From Bacillus glycinifermentans (GTDB lineage Bacteria; Bacillota; Bacilli; Bacillales; Bacillaceae), in NCBI RefSeq assembly GCF_001042475.2, contig NZ_LECW02000012.1:62001-126000 (forward strand): 64,000 bases of DNA, read 5' to 3'. Position 1 is the first letter of the stretch; each line of letters starts with the position of its first letter. The position numbers were made by a program, and so were the translations under genes. The notes under the pieces are model-generated. The model ran no database searches. It was given only the letters and a program-made list of their open reading frames with translations, and was not told the origin of the DNA. Below are positions 54,601 through 62,808 of this stretch, in pieces.

Positions 54601-56028
54601 ATGTCTAAAAACATTGACGTGCCAAAAGTCAGTGATCGAGAATATTTTTACATAAGTCAATTATCTTATGATTACGAAACCCTTAAGAATCACTTAGAAA
54701 CACAGAAACCACTAAAATTAAATTCTTCTTCTAGATGGTACGTTAACCAAATAAAGTCGGATGACGATACAGGGCTCGATGCAGTTGTATTAGAACAAGC
54801 CGAAAATAAAAACGGCAAGTGGATAAAATCGGATCACCCGAAAAATGTCGTCGTAGCTTTCGCAGGCACTGATCTCTTAAAAGATCCGGAAGCAGACGGT
54901 GCAAAAGCAGATATTGAAAATGTCACTATTGGATTAGACCCTAAACAGCAGACAGAATATATTGTCGAAAAAGACGCAAAAGATACGTCAAAAACGCTTG
55001 GGGTATATACTCGATCAATGGAGCAGCTCCAGATGATGGAGTCTGGAAACTATAAAGTGATTACAAAGACAACTCAAATCGATCAAGCCGATCAATTGGT
55101 TAGAGAAATTAAACAAAAGTATAAAGGCACTTCGACGATCGTTTCAACGACAGGACACTCGCTCGGAGGTGCTGAGGCAGAATACAGCGCAGTCAACAAT
55201 AATGTTTATGCAGTAGCATTCAACAGTCCGTCTATCGTAAAGCTTCATACAGAAGAAAAACAGAGGCAAATCAATAACGGGGAATATAACTCTTATGTAA
55301 AATCGATCATCAATCCGGACGACATGGTTGGTTCCGGCTGGTGGGACGAATTTGATCGCCACAACGGGACAACCATCTACACAAAAGACCCTTCCATCGC
55401 AACGTCTAATCGCGAGAAAAGGCTTGACGGCAATAAGCTCCAACAGGTCGGAAGAAACCTCATGTATTTCGCGAATACGCTGATCTTCCAAAACCCGGAT
55501 ACTCATGGCCTCAATAAAGGAAACTTTGTATTCGACGAAGACGGCAACGTTCAAAATGTTGAAGGCGATGAACTCGTCTACGATAAAAATTTAAAAGCAA
55601 TGCTTCCGGCTGAAGTCGTTTCCGGGAGCGGCGCGATTAAAGTCACCCCCGAAGTCGCTAAGCAGCTTGCGGAAAAAGTAAATGCGATTATAAACGACCT
55701 GCGTACGATGAAAAGAGAAGCGGAAAACGCCTACCAGGAACATGACGCTGCGATAAGCGATCTGAAATACGATACCTATCGCCAGGTCGGTCACGGCTTA
55801 TACGATCAGCTTACGCTCGGTGATGTAAACAATACGCTGAATGATTTGGCGCAGTCGTTTGATAAAAAAGGGAATCCGCTGTTTTACGATGTCGATGCCG
55901 AAGCGGCCTATATCGCGTCATTGCAGGATACGATTTCAGATTTAGAGGAGATCAGCGGTTATCTGGCGCAAATCGCAAAAGATTTTAAATCAAAAGACAA
56001 GATGCTCGCAAACTGGTTAAAGTTATAG
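54601..56028 (+). CDS. Lipase-type toxin with C-terminal helical export domain (reverse-arranged type VII substrate)
   Basis: 475 residues. Residues 1-310 are a class 3 lipase-like fold: VVVAFAGTD (oxyanion region, about 83-91), nucleophile elbow GHSLGG with Ser187, acid D240/D241 (NPDDMVG), base H302 (DTHGL). No signal peptide. Residues about 335-475 are predicted all-helical (KQLAEKVNAIINDLRTMKREAE; DTISDLEEISGYLAQIAKDFKSK), like the LXG/WXG-type export domains, but at the C-terminus. This is the layout of the S. aureus lipase toxin TslA. ATG 54601 has GAGGTG 6 bases upstream; GTG 54592 would overlap it. The Yuk machine lies in the same window. Confidence 0.8.
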   Translation: MSKNIDVPKVSDREYFYISQLSYDYETLKNHLETQKPLKLNSSSRWYVNQIKSDDDTGLDAVVLEQAENKNGKWIKSDHPKNVVVAFAGTDLLKDPEADGAKADIENVTIGLDPKQQTEYIVEKDAKDTSKTLGVYTRSMEQLQMMESGNYKVITKTTQIDQADQLVREIKQKYKGTSTIVSTTGHSLGGAEAEYSAVNNNVYAVAFNSPSIVKLHTEEKQRQINNGEYNSYVKSIINPDDMVGSGWWDEFDRHNGTTIYTKDPSIATSNREKRLDGNKLQQVGRNLMYFANTLIFQNPDTHGLNKGNFVFDEDGNVQNVEGDELVYDKNLKAMLPAEVVSGSGAIKVTPEVAKQLAEKVNAIINDLRTMKREAENAYQEHDAAISDLKYDTYRQVGHGLYDQLTLGDVNNTLNDLAQSFDKKGNPLFYDVDAEAAYIASLQDTISDLEEISGYLAQIAKDFKSKDKMLANWLKL

Positions 56029-56039
56029 GAGATGAGTAA

Positions 56040-56351
56040 ATGGATACGTTAGATCAAATAATCAAAAAGCAGAACGACCCAATGGAAAAGCGCAGGCAGC
56101 TTGCTATGCTGAAAACGGGTATGAGGGGTGTGGCCGGAACCAAGCTTGAATCTGTTCAAAATACCCTCAGACCGAAATTTAAGGTGGACGACATTCAAAA
56201 GGAAATGAACACCGTCTATTCCTCGCTTCTCTACAGCTTCCAAGGAAAAGCGCAGCAGGCGCTCGCACAGCGGATCAGCCAAAGCGCTCAGAAGCTTATT
56301 CATACGGAGCAGGACGGAGAAAGCTTTGTGAATGGGTTTAAGCCAAGATAA
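56040..56351 (+). CDS. 103-residue helical partner of the lipase toxin
   Basis: Starts 12 bases after the toxin stop with AGGAGATG, so co-transcribed. Charged, almost wholly helical protein (DTLDQIIKKQNDPMEKRRQL; DIQKEMNTVYSSLLYSFQGKAQQALAQRI), size of WXG100-like proteins but without a W-x-G. Candidate export partner that pairs with the helical C-terminus of the toxin, as small Lap/Tla-type proteins do; alternatively a cytoplasmic chaperone. I found no recognisable family. Confidence 0.72.
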   Translation: MDTLDQIIKKQNDPMEKRRQLAMLKTGMRGVAGTKLESVQNTLRPKFKVDDIQKEMNTVYSSLLYSFQGKAQQALAQRISQSAQKLIHTEQDGESFVNGFKPR

Positions 56352-56372
56352 AAGACGCCAAATCGGCGTCTT
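56352..56372 (+). terminator. Hairpin after the toxin-partner gene
   Basis: AAGACGCC - 5 - GGCGTCTT with a weak T/A tail. The stem core GACGCC/GGCGTC is the same as in the terminator of the divergent immunity gene. Confidence 0.6.
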
Positions 56373-56390
56373 AAAAACATTAATACACTG

Positions 56391-56483
56391 TCAGCACTCT
56401 TCCGGCTTCCCGGCGTTCGCCGCCGTCCGGAATGAAGAGCCGCAGCCGCACGATGCGATGGCGTTCGGGTTGTCGATCGTAAA
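56391..56483 (-). pseudogene. yutM: Displaced 3' end of yutM (HesB/ErpA family), probable attachment site
   Basis: Minus-strand translation gives the last 30 residues of the iron-sulfur carrier YutM: FTIDNPNAIA then SCGCGSSFRTAANAG and KPEEC stop, including the C-x-C cluster ligands. Homology starts sharply at the Phe codon (56483); the codon before is a stop and the sequence beyond is unrelated. This is what remains when an element integrates in the 3' end of a gene and supplies a replacement tail; the intact gene should lie at the other end of the element, outside this window. Confidence 0.88.
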
Positions 56484-56661
56484 TCATTCGATCAGTTTCC
56501 GATAGATGAAAACCCCGCCATATCAACGTTTATAAACGATTTATACGATTGTTATTGTTCGAAATGGTTGTTAATGCCGCTCTTTCGTAGCGACGGATCT
56601 CGTTAACAACATGATACCCAAACTTCCCCGGTCTGGCAAGCGTTGCTATGCGTAATTTAAC

Positions 56662-56697
56662 GAAAAAAAGCGCCCCATCCGATTATGGACAGGGCGG
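56662..56697 (-). terminator. Terminator of the leftmost element gene
   Basis: Minus strand CGCCCTGTCC - loop - GGATGGGGCG followed by CTTTTTTT. Confidence 0.83.
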
Positions 56698-56701
56698 TAT
56701 G

Positions 56702-57157
56702 TTATTTCGCTTCGAGTATTTCCCGTTTTTTCTTCTCGTATTCCTCTTCCGTTATGGCTCCCGATTCTTTTAGCGCGACCCATTTCATAAGCTCGTCGGC
56801 ATCGCTCGACACGGCCGCAGACGAAGAGGACTGCGCTTCCTCTATGTATTGATCGATCAACTCTTTGCATTTTAAGAAATCCGGATATTGTTTTTTCCCT
56901 ATCATCAGCGTATTTTCGTTCTTGGCCGCGTCAATTACCCATTTTCCTGACGCTTCCTTGCTGCCGCTGAATATAAACGAAATATAGCCGGCGAGTATTT
57001 TACCAGGCTTTTTCATTTCGACAGCGGAGATCGATTTTATTTGGATTTCTTTTTCTTTGCCCCCGTGGTATGTTCCGCGTTTGTGTTTAATGATTACCTT
57101 TGACCGCGAAACCGTGATCGATCCCGTGTTAGATTCAAAAGTTTTCCCTTCCTCCAT
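56702..57157 (-). CDS. DUF4429-like protein with SHOCT tail
   Basis: 151 residues. N-terminal beta-rich PH-like domain (SNTGSITVSRSKVIIKHKRG, EIQIKSISAVEMKKPG) of the DUF4429 type, then a C-terminal SHOCT motif (DELMKWVALKESGAITEEEYEKKKREIL), a short oligomerisation module found at the end of many bacterial and phage-associated proteins. Function unknown. SD GGAGG-like GAGGAAGG; last gene of the element on this side. Confidence 0.78.
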   Translation of the reverse strand: MEEGKTFESNTGSITVSRSKVIIKHKRGTYHGGKEKEIQIKSISAVEMKKPGKILAGYISFIFSGSKEASGKWVIDAAKNENTLMIGKKQYPDFLKCKELIDQYIEEAQSSSSAAVSSDADELMKWVALKESGAITEEEYEKKKREILEAK

Positions 57158-57283
57158 TTTATCGCCCCCTAAAAGTTCCTATATCCTTTATATCGGTTAT
57201 ACGTACTACTGCGCAAGGGGTTTCCGGATTTTTTAAAACGAAGGCAAAAGGCGGCATGCCGCCGCCCTCCCTCGTACTCAACC

Positions 57284-60200
57284 TCATTCACCTCGCATAT
57301 AGTTTGTAATCGTTATTTTCTTGCCTTGTTCGGCGCTGACTGCGCTCTCTGTCATACGGCCAAGTTCTTCGCTATCAACCACGAATACAGATTCGATAAC
57401 AATCGGCTGCTGTTGTTTCGGATCTACTCCGTTTCCGGACTCAACCGCGTATTTAACCGTTCCGAGAGTTCCGCCGGCAAGCGCCATGCTCGGATTAACT
57501 GCGTAAGATTGCGGATTGATCAGCGCAGCATTTGCCATTTCGTTTGCAGCCGCTTTGACAACGCCGATATTCCGTTGGATACCTAACGCAAGCCCCATCG
57601 GAAGGAATTTACCGATTTCATCACGGAATAGACGTGACGGCGAGTGAATTCCGAAGAAGGATTTAAAGGAGCCCGTAACGCTGTCTACGAATCCGCCGAT
57701 TTGGGTATTAAGCCACCCTTTCATCGAATCTATACCTTCCCATAAACCGTTGACTATATCAGCGCCTACATCAAAAATTTGGCCGCTGTTATCTATAATT
57801 GCGCCGGCAATTTCACCGACAATTTCCATACCCACTGAAAATAATTCCGGCAGCATTTGCATGATCCCATCAACTACCGCCATGAGGATCTGCATCCCGG
57901 CATCCAGTATTTCAGGAAGATGTTCTATCAAGGCCTGCGCAATAGCAAAGATGAGCTCTATCGCTGCCTCAATTAATTGCGGTAGGTTTTGGAGAATCCC
58001 GTCAATAAGAGCAAGCAATAACTGAATTCCGGCATCGATGATTTTCGGTAGATTTTCGATTAACGCTTGCGCTACAGTAACGACTAGATAAATCGCCATT
58101 TCGATGAGCTGCGGAAGAATTTGAATGATGCCGTCAATCAAACTAGTTAAAATTTGAATCCCTGCGTTAATGATCGTTGGTAAATTTTCAAGGATCGCGT
58201 TTGCAAGTGCGAGAATTAACTGTAACGCCGCTTCGATCAGTTGTGGAAGAACCTGGATAATCCCAGAAATTAACGCATTTAAAATTTGTATTCCGGCCTG
58301 GATAATCATCGGCATAAGCGTTACGATCGTATTAATCAGCGTCGTCAGCATTGTTGTCGCCGCCTGGATGATTTGCGGCAGCGCCTCGACTATTCCTTCG
58401 ATTAGCGAAGTCAAGATCAAAATGCCGGCACCGATCAACGCGGGTAATAAAGTGACGATCGTCTGGACAAGCGAATCGATAAGCTGCGTTACGGCCGCTA
58501 GAATACTAGGTAGTGATTGAGTAAATCCGTCTAGCAAACCTTGGATAATCTGAATACCCGCTTGTAGGAGAATAGGGAGATTCTTTACGATCATGTTGAC
58601 GAAAGAATCAACGGCTTTAGTCGCTGTTTCGAGAATGGCCGGCATATTCTGCTCGATGCCCTTCGCGATGGCCGGTAGGTATTTCGATCCTGCGACCATC
58701 AATCCCGGAATACCGCCGATAATGATTCCGATGATATTCGGAATGAATTCCGCTAATCCTGAAAAATCCCCGTTAAATGCGTCGGTGATCGTCTTCTTCA
58801 GATCCTCGAATGCACCTCGGATGATTGCGACTCCTTTGACGACAACATTCGCAACAGAAGGCGGCAGGAGGTTGTGCAGCGCGATCGATCCTTGCGTAAA
58901 GTCTCCGGTCAACGTTTCCGCTAGTCCTTTGAATAGGGCGGTCAGGTTTTTTACTACCGGAGTTACCTTCTGCCCTAGTTTGTTTCCTAAATCCTGAAGT
59001 TTTTCGCGGATCATGTCGCTATTCTTATTGACGTAGGCGAATGCTGCCGCTAATGCGATAACGGCGCCTATTCCCAGCGTGAACTGAAACATCGTTAACA
59101 AGAGTGCTTTTCGAGTTGTGTTGAGTACGGTGGCGAGTACACCGAGACTGGACGAGAAAGAAGCGACTGCCGTTACTGACGCTGCGGAAATCGCTATAAA
59201 GGCTACTAATCCGGTAACAACGGCCGCAGTCACAGCGATGAATTTCTTCGTACCATCACTCAGTTTATTGAAGCGCTCAGTTAAATCAGCGATCTTGTCA
59301 GCCGCAGCCGAAACGTAAGGCGCAAGCTGATCCCCTATTGTTGTTGCGAAAGATTCGAACGCACCGCTCAAATGCTCAAGAGAACCGCCGATTCCTTCTT
59401 TCATTTGTTTCGCGGTTTTCGCTGCTGCACCGCTGGAGTTTTCTAGCTCTTTCGTAAACTCGCCCAACGCGTCAGGCCCCTTCGAAACAACCGCCATCAT
59501 TCCGGTAACTGCTTCAGTACCGAATATGCTTGCGAGAGCCGCTGATTTCTGAGCGTCTGTCATGCCCGCCATACCTTTTTGTAGCTGGCCGATAATGTCT
59601 TTTAATGACCGGAAATTACCCTTTTGATCGACTGTCGTTACACCAAGATCCTCCAATGTATTAGCCGCCCGCTTTGGCGGATCAACCAGCCGCAGTAAAG
59701 CAGATCGTAGCGTCGTTCCCGCCTGCTCGCCTGCGAGTCCTGCGTCAACCATGATACCGGTTGCGGCGGAAAGTTCCTCTAATGATATACCGAGCTGCGC
59801 CGCCGGTCCCGCTGCGTATTTGAAAGCGTATTGTAGTGATGTCATGCCCGCTGCTGACTTGTTCGCAGTCATCGCCAGAACGTCCGCAATTCTTCCGGAT
59901 TCGGTCGCTTTCAGATTAAAAGCATTTAAGGCTGATGTAATCGTGTCACTCGTCAAAGCAAGATCCTCGCCGCTGGCTTCTGCGGCGGCTATAATGCCAG
60001 GCATGGCTCCAATGATCTTATTGGCATCGAAGCCTTTTGCAGCAAGTTCCGTCATAGCTTCCGCGACCTGGGACGATGTCTGCGTAGTCGAAGCGCCTAG
60101 TTCTAACGCTGAAGCCCGCATCTCCTGTAACTCACTACTGGTAGCCCCAGCGATCGCTCCAGCTTTTCGCATAGCCGTATCAAATTCGGCTGATTTCGCG

Positions 60201-60382
60201 ACGGTTGCGGAAAGGCCGGCAGCCATTCCGGTAGCCGCGGCCCCAAAACCTAGCGCCATTGATCGCGAAAAACCTGATATTTCTTGTCCAAAAGAAGATA
60301 TCCGCGATTGTGCCTCAGACAAAGAGCGAGTCAGATCCGTAATTGTGGCGCCTATTCGGACATTAATAGAATGGTCCGCCAT
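57284..60382 (-). CDS. Phage tail tape measure protein (TP901 family)
   Basis: 1032 residues. N-terminal TP901 core domain (about 60-330; TQTSSQVAEAMTELAAKGF, GTTLRSALLRLVDPPKRAA), hydrophobic helices (375-450), then about twelve 22-residue repeats (580-855), and the usual tail segment FGIHSPSRLFRDEIGKFL near residue 930. Sets tail length in siphoviruses; 1032 residues would correspond to a tail of roughly 150 nm by the common 1.5 Angstrom per residue rule. ATG overlaps the stop of the preceding gene (TAATG). Odd: no tail-tip, fibre or lysis genes follow it. Confidence 0.92.
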   Translation of the reverse strand: MADHSINVRIGATITDLTRSLSEAQSRISSFGQEISGFSRSMALGFGAAATGMAAGLSATVAKSAEFDTAMRKAGAIAGATSSELQEMRASALELGASTTQTSSQVAEAMTELAAKGFDANKIIGAMPGIIAAAEASGEDLALTSDTITSALNAFNLKATESGRIADVLAMTANKSAAGMTSLQYAFKYAAGPAAQLGISLEELSAATGIMVDAGLAGEQAGTTLRSALLRLVDPPKRAANTLEDLGVTTVDQKGNFRSLKDIIGQLQKGMAGMTDAQKSAALASIFGTEAVTGMMAVVSKGPDALGEFTKELENSSGAAAKTAKQMKEGIGGSLEHLSGAFESFATTIGDQLAPYVSAAADKIADLTERFNKLSDGTKKFIAVTAAVVTGLVAFIAISAASVTAVASFSSSLGVLATVLNTTRKALLLTMFQFTLGIGAVIALAAAFAYVNKNSDMIREKLQDLGNKLGQKVTPVVKNLTALFKGLAETLTGDFTQGSIALHNLLPPSVANVVVKGVAIIRGAFEDLKKTITDAFNGDFSGLAEFIPNIIGIIIGGIPGLMVAGSKYLPAIAKGIEQNMPAILETATKAVDSFVNMIVKNLPILLQAGIQIIQGLLDGFTQSLPSILAAVTQLIDSLVQTIVTLLPALIGAGILILTSLIEGIVEALPQIIQAATTMLTTLINTIVTLMPMIIQAGIQILNALISGIIQVLPQLIEAALQLILALANAILENLPTIINAGIQILTSLIDGIIQILPQLIEMAIYLVVTVAQALIENLPKIIDAGIQLLLALIDGILQNLPQLIEAAIELIFAIAQALIEHLPEILDAGMQILMAVVDGIMQMLPELFSVGMEIVGEIAGAIIDNSGQIFDVGADIVNGLWEGIDSMKGWLNTQIGGFVDSVTGSFKSFFGIHSPSRLFRDEIGKFLPMGLALGIQRNIGVVKAAANEMANAALINPQSYAVNPSMALAGGTLGTVKYAVESGNGVDPKQQQPIVIESVFVVDSEELGRMTESAVSAEQGKKITITNYMRGE
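57830..58640 (-). repeat. 22-residue (66-base) degenerate repeats within the tape measure gene
   Basis: Two alternating half-units, NLPTIINAGIQILTSLIDGI-type and LPQLIEAAIELIFAIAQALI-type, give a 44-residue period repeated about six times (residues 580-855). Conserved L-P-x-I/L-I at each unit start. At DNA level the copies are diverged. Confidence 0.8.
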
Positions 60383-60717
60383 TATTCACCAAACCTTCTC
60401 TCGAACTCGCTGTAAATGCGTGCGGCCTCTGCCTCTAACCGTTGTGCCTCTGCGTTTTCTCTGCGGTAAAGATGGTCGAAGGCTTCGCCAACTGTTTCGA
60501 GATACGCGATCAACAAATTAACCGGTTCCTGATCGTTTTCTTTAAAAGTCATTCGTTTAAGTTTGCGAGCGTGCCGATTTGCCAGATTTCTTGCGCGTTT
60601 CATTTCGTTAAGGAAAGCCTGGCCATATCCCAATTTCTCCAATTTCGGTTTAATTTCTTGTTCGAATTTCTCTGTTACTTTCAGTGCAATCAAATTCGCC
60701 TGACGAAGATTATTCAT
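60382..60717 (-). CDS. Small helical phage protein before the tape measure gene
   Basis: 111 residues, charged and helical (LEKLGYGQAFLNEMKRARNLANRHARKLKRM; YRRENAEAQRLEAEAARIYSEFERR). In siphovirus genomes the gene directly upstream of the tape measure is usually a tail assembly chaperone; position and size fit, sequence gives no proof, and no frameshift pair is evident. SD AAGGGGG; overlaps the tape measure ATG. Confidence 0.65.
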   Translation of the reverse strand: MNNLRQANLIALKVTEKFEQEIKPKLEKLGYGQAFLNEMKRARNLANRHARKLKRMTFKENDQEPVNLLIAYLETVGEAFDHLYRRENAEAQRLEAEAARIYSEFERRFGE

Positions 60718-60739
60718 TTACCCGATTCCCCCTTCTAAA

Positions 60740-60768
60740 TAAAAAAAGCACCCTGGTTAGAGGTGCTT
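60740..60768 (-). terminator. Terminator after the 208-residue coiled-coil gene
   Basis: Minus strand AAGCACC - TCTAACCA - GGGTGCTT then TTTTTT. It separates the tape-measure pair from the upstream genes, so those two may have their own promoter or read-through. Confidence 0.85.
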
Positions 60769-60774
60769 CGTGCA

Positions 60775-61401
60775 TTATTCGATTCTCCCGCGTTCCCATG
60801 CTCGTTTTACTTCATCCTCAAAAATTCCATATTTGTTTGGCCCGTTATCTCGATAAGTATAGATCGGATGATGGACTGATAGGCCCGGTTCATTTTGCTG
60901 CGCAATGTGGTCGGGTACATCTATCTCCTGTACAAGGTCATAATATTTTTTCTGACCGTCGGTAATTAAAAGGTCATAGTACGACTTGGCCGCCTCAAGA
61001 TATTCTTGCTTCGCCTTTGCAATACGTTTCAGCACCTTTTCCTCATTAGCGTCTCTGTTTGCTCGAATTTCATCTCGGGCCATCTCTAAAATTTCAAGTT
61101 TAAGGCTGCTTGTTTTACCACTATTCAATCCGAAAACGACATTTTCGCGCTCCTTAGCCCCGTTTAACTCTAGCTGTAACTCGGCAACCCTCCGACGTGC
61201 TTCTCTTTCTTTCGTCCTGTTCGCATCAGAAGGATTGTCCGCCAGTTCCGCAATAGCTGCCTTTAGCTCGGTCTCAGCTTCCGTCAATTCATCCGCCACT
61301 TTTGCATTATGCCCGCGAATTTTCTCCGAGCTGCTTGCCGCCTTTTCTTCTAGCGCCTTCAATTCCGTTATTTTTTCCTGTAGCTGCTTAGAAAATTTCA
61401 C
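60775..61401 (-). CDS. Coiled-coil protein of the phage-like element
   Basis: 208 residues. First 150 residues are continuous charged heptad-like helix (KQLQEKITELKALEEKAASS; RRRVAELQLELNGAKER), then a compact end with Tyr/Pro (VPDHIAQQNEPGLSVHHPIYTYRDNGPNKYG). GTG start 61401 with AAGGAG. Scaffold-like in character; function not recognised. Confidence 0.65.
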   Translation of the reverse strand: MKFSKQLQEKITELKALEEKAASSSEKIRGHNAKVADELTEAETELKAAIAELADNPSDANRTKEREARRRVAELQLELNGAKERENVVFGLNSGKTSSLKLEILEMARDEIRANRDANEEKVLKRIAKAKQEYLEAAKSYYDLLITDGQKKYYDLVQEIDVPDHIAQQNEPGLSVHHPIYTYRDNGPNKYGIFEDEVKRAWERGRIE

Positions 61402-61413
61402 CTAACCGTCTCC

Positions 61414-61899
61414 TTATCGAATGATTTTTTGAGAATTAAAAAAGAGATCGCGAAATATCTGCCATCTCCCTTTGACCGTCTTATTTTGTTCGAGTGAATC
61501 TAACGCATTGTCCAATGTTGATACTTCCTGCCATGTCGCGTCATCGCCGCTGAAATCCGCAGAGGCCAGCTCGTGAGATGCGAACCGTTTCAGCATCCTG
61601 TTTGTCGTCTGACATAATGTCGGGTGTATCGGCTCATCGATTCCCATCGTTTCAAAGACAATCGGCTGTAACAAAGGATGGTCGACGATTACCTTTAGCG
61701 ATATTACACCCTCGTTCTTAGCCACCGATCTCAGCGCCCTTTGAAGCGCGATATGTCCGCAGTAAGACATGTCGTTACGTCGTTTCCCTAATGCGAGAAA
61801 TGTGCCGGCTGTCTTCTCGCCTTCGAAGTTGTGAAGCGTATAGGAAAAGACCGTCTCACGGCCGTCGCTGACCTGTGTTAAATAAAGCGTGTAGTTCAT
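61414..61899 (-). CDS. Unknown protein of the phage-like element
   Basis: 161 residues. The first half alternates beta and helix (YTLYLTQVSDGRETVFSYTL; ALQRALRSVAKNEGVISLKVIVDHPLL), loosely like an RNase H-type fold with Asp in IVDHP, but without the full acidic set; I make no assignment. ATGA overlap with the upstream gene. Confidence 0.6.
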   Translation of the reverse strand: MNYTLYLTQVSDGRETVFSYTLHNFEGEKTAGTFLALGKRRNDMSYCGHIALQRALRSVAKNEGVISLKVIVDHPLLQPIVFETMGIDEPIHPTLCQTTNRMLKRFASHELASADFSGDDATWQEVSTLDNALDSLEQNKTVKGRWQIFRDLFFNSQKIIR

Positions 61900-62246
61900 T
61901 CGGCTTCCCTACTTTCTAACGCCTGGATACGTGTGTCGATTCGCATCAATTCCGCCGCCTCACGACCTGATCCGGCGTATCCCCTGTAATTCGCTTTCTT
62001 TTCCTCGTACAAACTTCGGAGTTCCTGCGCGGTCATCCCTTCGTATGGATCTGAAGGTCGGCCGGCCTCGTAATCGCCGTTTGAAATTTGTGAAGCCAGG
62101 TCTATGACGGCTCGCTTGGCTTCCCGGTACTCGGATTCGGTAATTGTACGAGAAGGTTTTAGTGTCCCTTCGTATTTGATCACCGTTTGTTTTGCATCAA
62201 TTAGCTGCCGTTCCAGCTCTGCCCTTTTTTCTTTCCATTCACTCAT
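61896..62246 (-). CDS. Unknown small helical protein of the phage-like element
   Basis: 116 residues, Lys/Glu/Arg-rich helices (KRAELERQLIDAKQTVIKYEG; EYREAKRAVIDLASQI; MRIDTRIQALESRE). ATG overlaps the upstream stop and its own stop overlaps the next start: tight translational chain. Confidence 0.62.
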   Translation of the reverse strand: MSEWKEKRAELERQLIDAKQTVIKYEGTLKPSRTITESEYREAKRAVIDLASQISNGDYEAGRPSDPYEGMTAQELRSLYEEKKANYRGYAGSGREAAELMRIDTRIQALESREAE

Positions 62247-62629
62247 TCGAAATCCCCCTCATTTCTGATCGCTCTTTCTTCTTTCAATAGTTCGGCCTCA
62301 TATTCGTCAACCGGCGTTTTTACCGGCCCCTCTATTACAAACGCGTCCTTTGCCCCGTAATGATAGGCCGAATCTGTCGCCGAATTAAACAGCTCTCGGC
62401 GAAATTCGAGATCGGTCAACCCGTCGTCGTGGCTTACGGTCGAAAACACGATCAGGGAGTCGTCACGGTCCGTCACCTTATATGTGCCTTTTTCTAGGTC
62501 AAGTTTGATAAAAGCGACACCACCGGGCAATAGGTCCGTAAAGCCGCCGCTTTTTGGCTCGCGAATATATGTCGTTTCTGCGGTGCCGTAATCTCCGTAA
62601 TGATCGAACATTTTTAAGACGCAGAACAT
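62243..62629 (-). CDS. Unknown protein of the phage-like element
   Basis: 128 residues from ATG 62629 (AAAGGGGG upstream); the frame extends further upstream without an SD, overlapping the preceding gene. Mixed alpha/beta, opening MFCVLKMFDHYGDYGTAE, acidic C-terminus. No family recognised. Confidence 0.6.
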   Translation of the reverse strand: MFCVLKMFDHYGDYGTAETTYIREPKSGGFTDLLPGGVAFIKLDLEKGTYKVTDRDDSLIVFSTVSHDDGLTDLEFRRELFNSATDSAYHYGAKDAFVIEGPVKTPVDEYEAELLKEERAIRNEGDFE

Positions 62630-62808
62630 GCCGGTTCCCCCTTTTCGCAAACGATCGTTGCTTCTTCTTCGTAAGCTCGACATTCTAGCACCGCCCGCGA
62701 GACGTTTAGGTCACGGGTGCGGCCGGATGATCGGCGGATGATTTCCCCGGTTTCTGCTTTAACTGTGATCGCCTCTGACGGTTTTACATAGATAAATACG
62801 TCATACAA
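62614..62808 (-). CDS. Unknown 64-residue protein of the phage-like element
   Basis: Opens MYDVFIYVKPSEAITVKAET, mostly beta, with two Cys-containing segments at the end (ECRAYEEEATIVCEKGEPACS). SD GGGGGTA before ATG 62808. Overlaps the next gene by 16 bases. Confidence 0.58.
   Translation of the reverse strand: MYDVFIYVKPSEAITVKAETGEIIRRSSGRTRDLNVSRAVLECRAYEEEATIVCEKGEPACSAS

Larger units (their letters stand above)
56373..56701. other. Junction region between toxin cassette and phage-like element
   Basis: Contains the displaced yutM tail (56391-56483), about 180 bases of unassigned sequence (56484-56660), and the terminator of the leftmost phage-like gene. No integrase or excisionase gene is seen at this end. 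Confidence 0.6.

Noticed and set aside
54601..56028. Calling the toxin an LXG protein
   Set aside because: The N-terminus is the catalytic lipase domain and has no L-x-G helical region; the helical domain is C-terminal.
57830..58640. CRISPR-like or tandem DNA repeat array
   Set aside because: Repeats are protein-level 22-residue units inside one coding frame with diverged DNA and no spacers.
59751..60521. 256-codon plus-strand open frame opposite the tape measure gene
   Set aside because: Antisense shadow; low-complexity Ala/Ser/Pro product with no SD.
61414..61899. RNase H-fold assignment for the 161-residue protein
   Set aside because: Only one acidic position fits; the remaining catalytic carboxylates are not identifiable.
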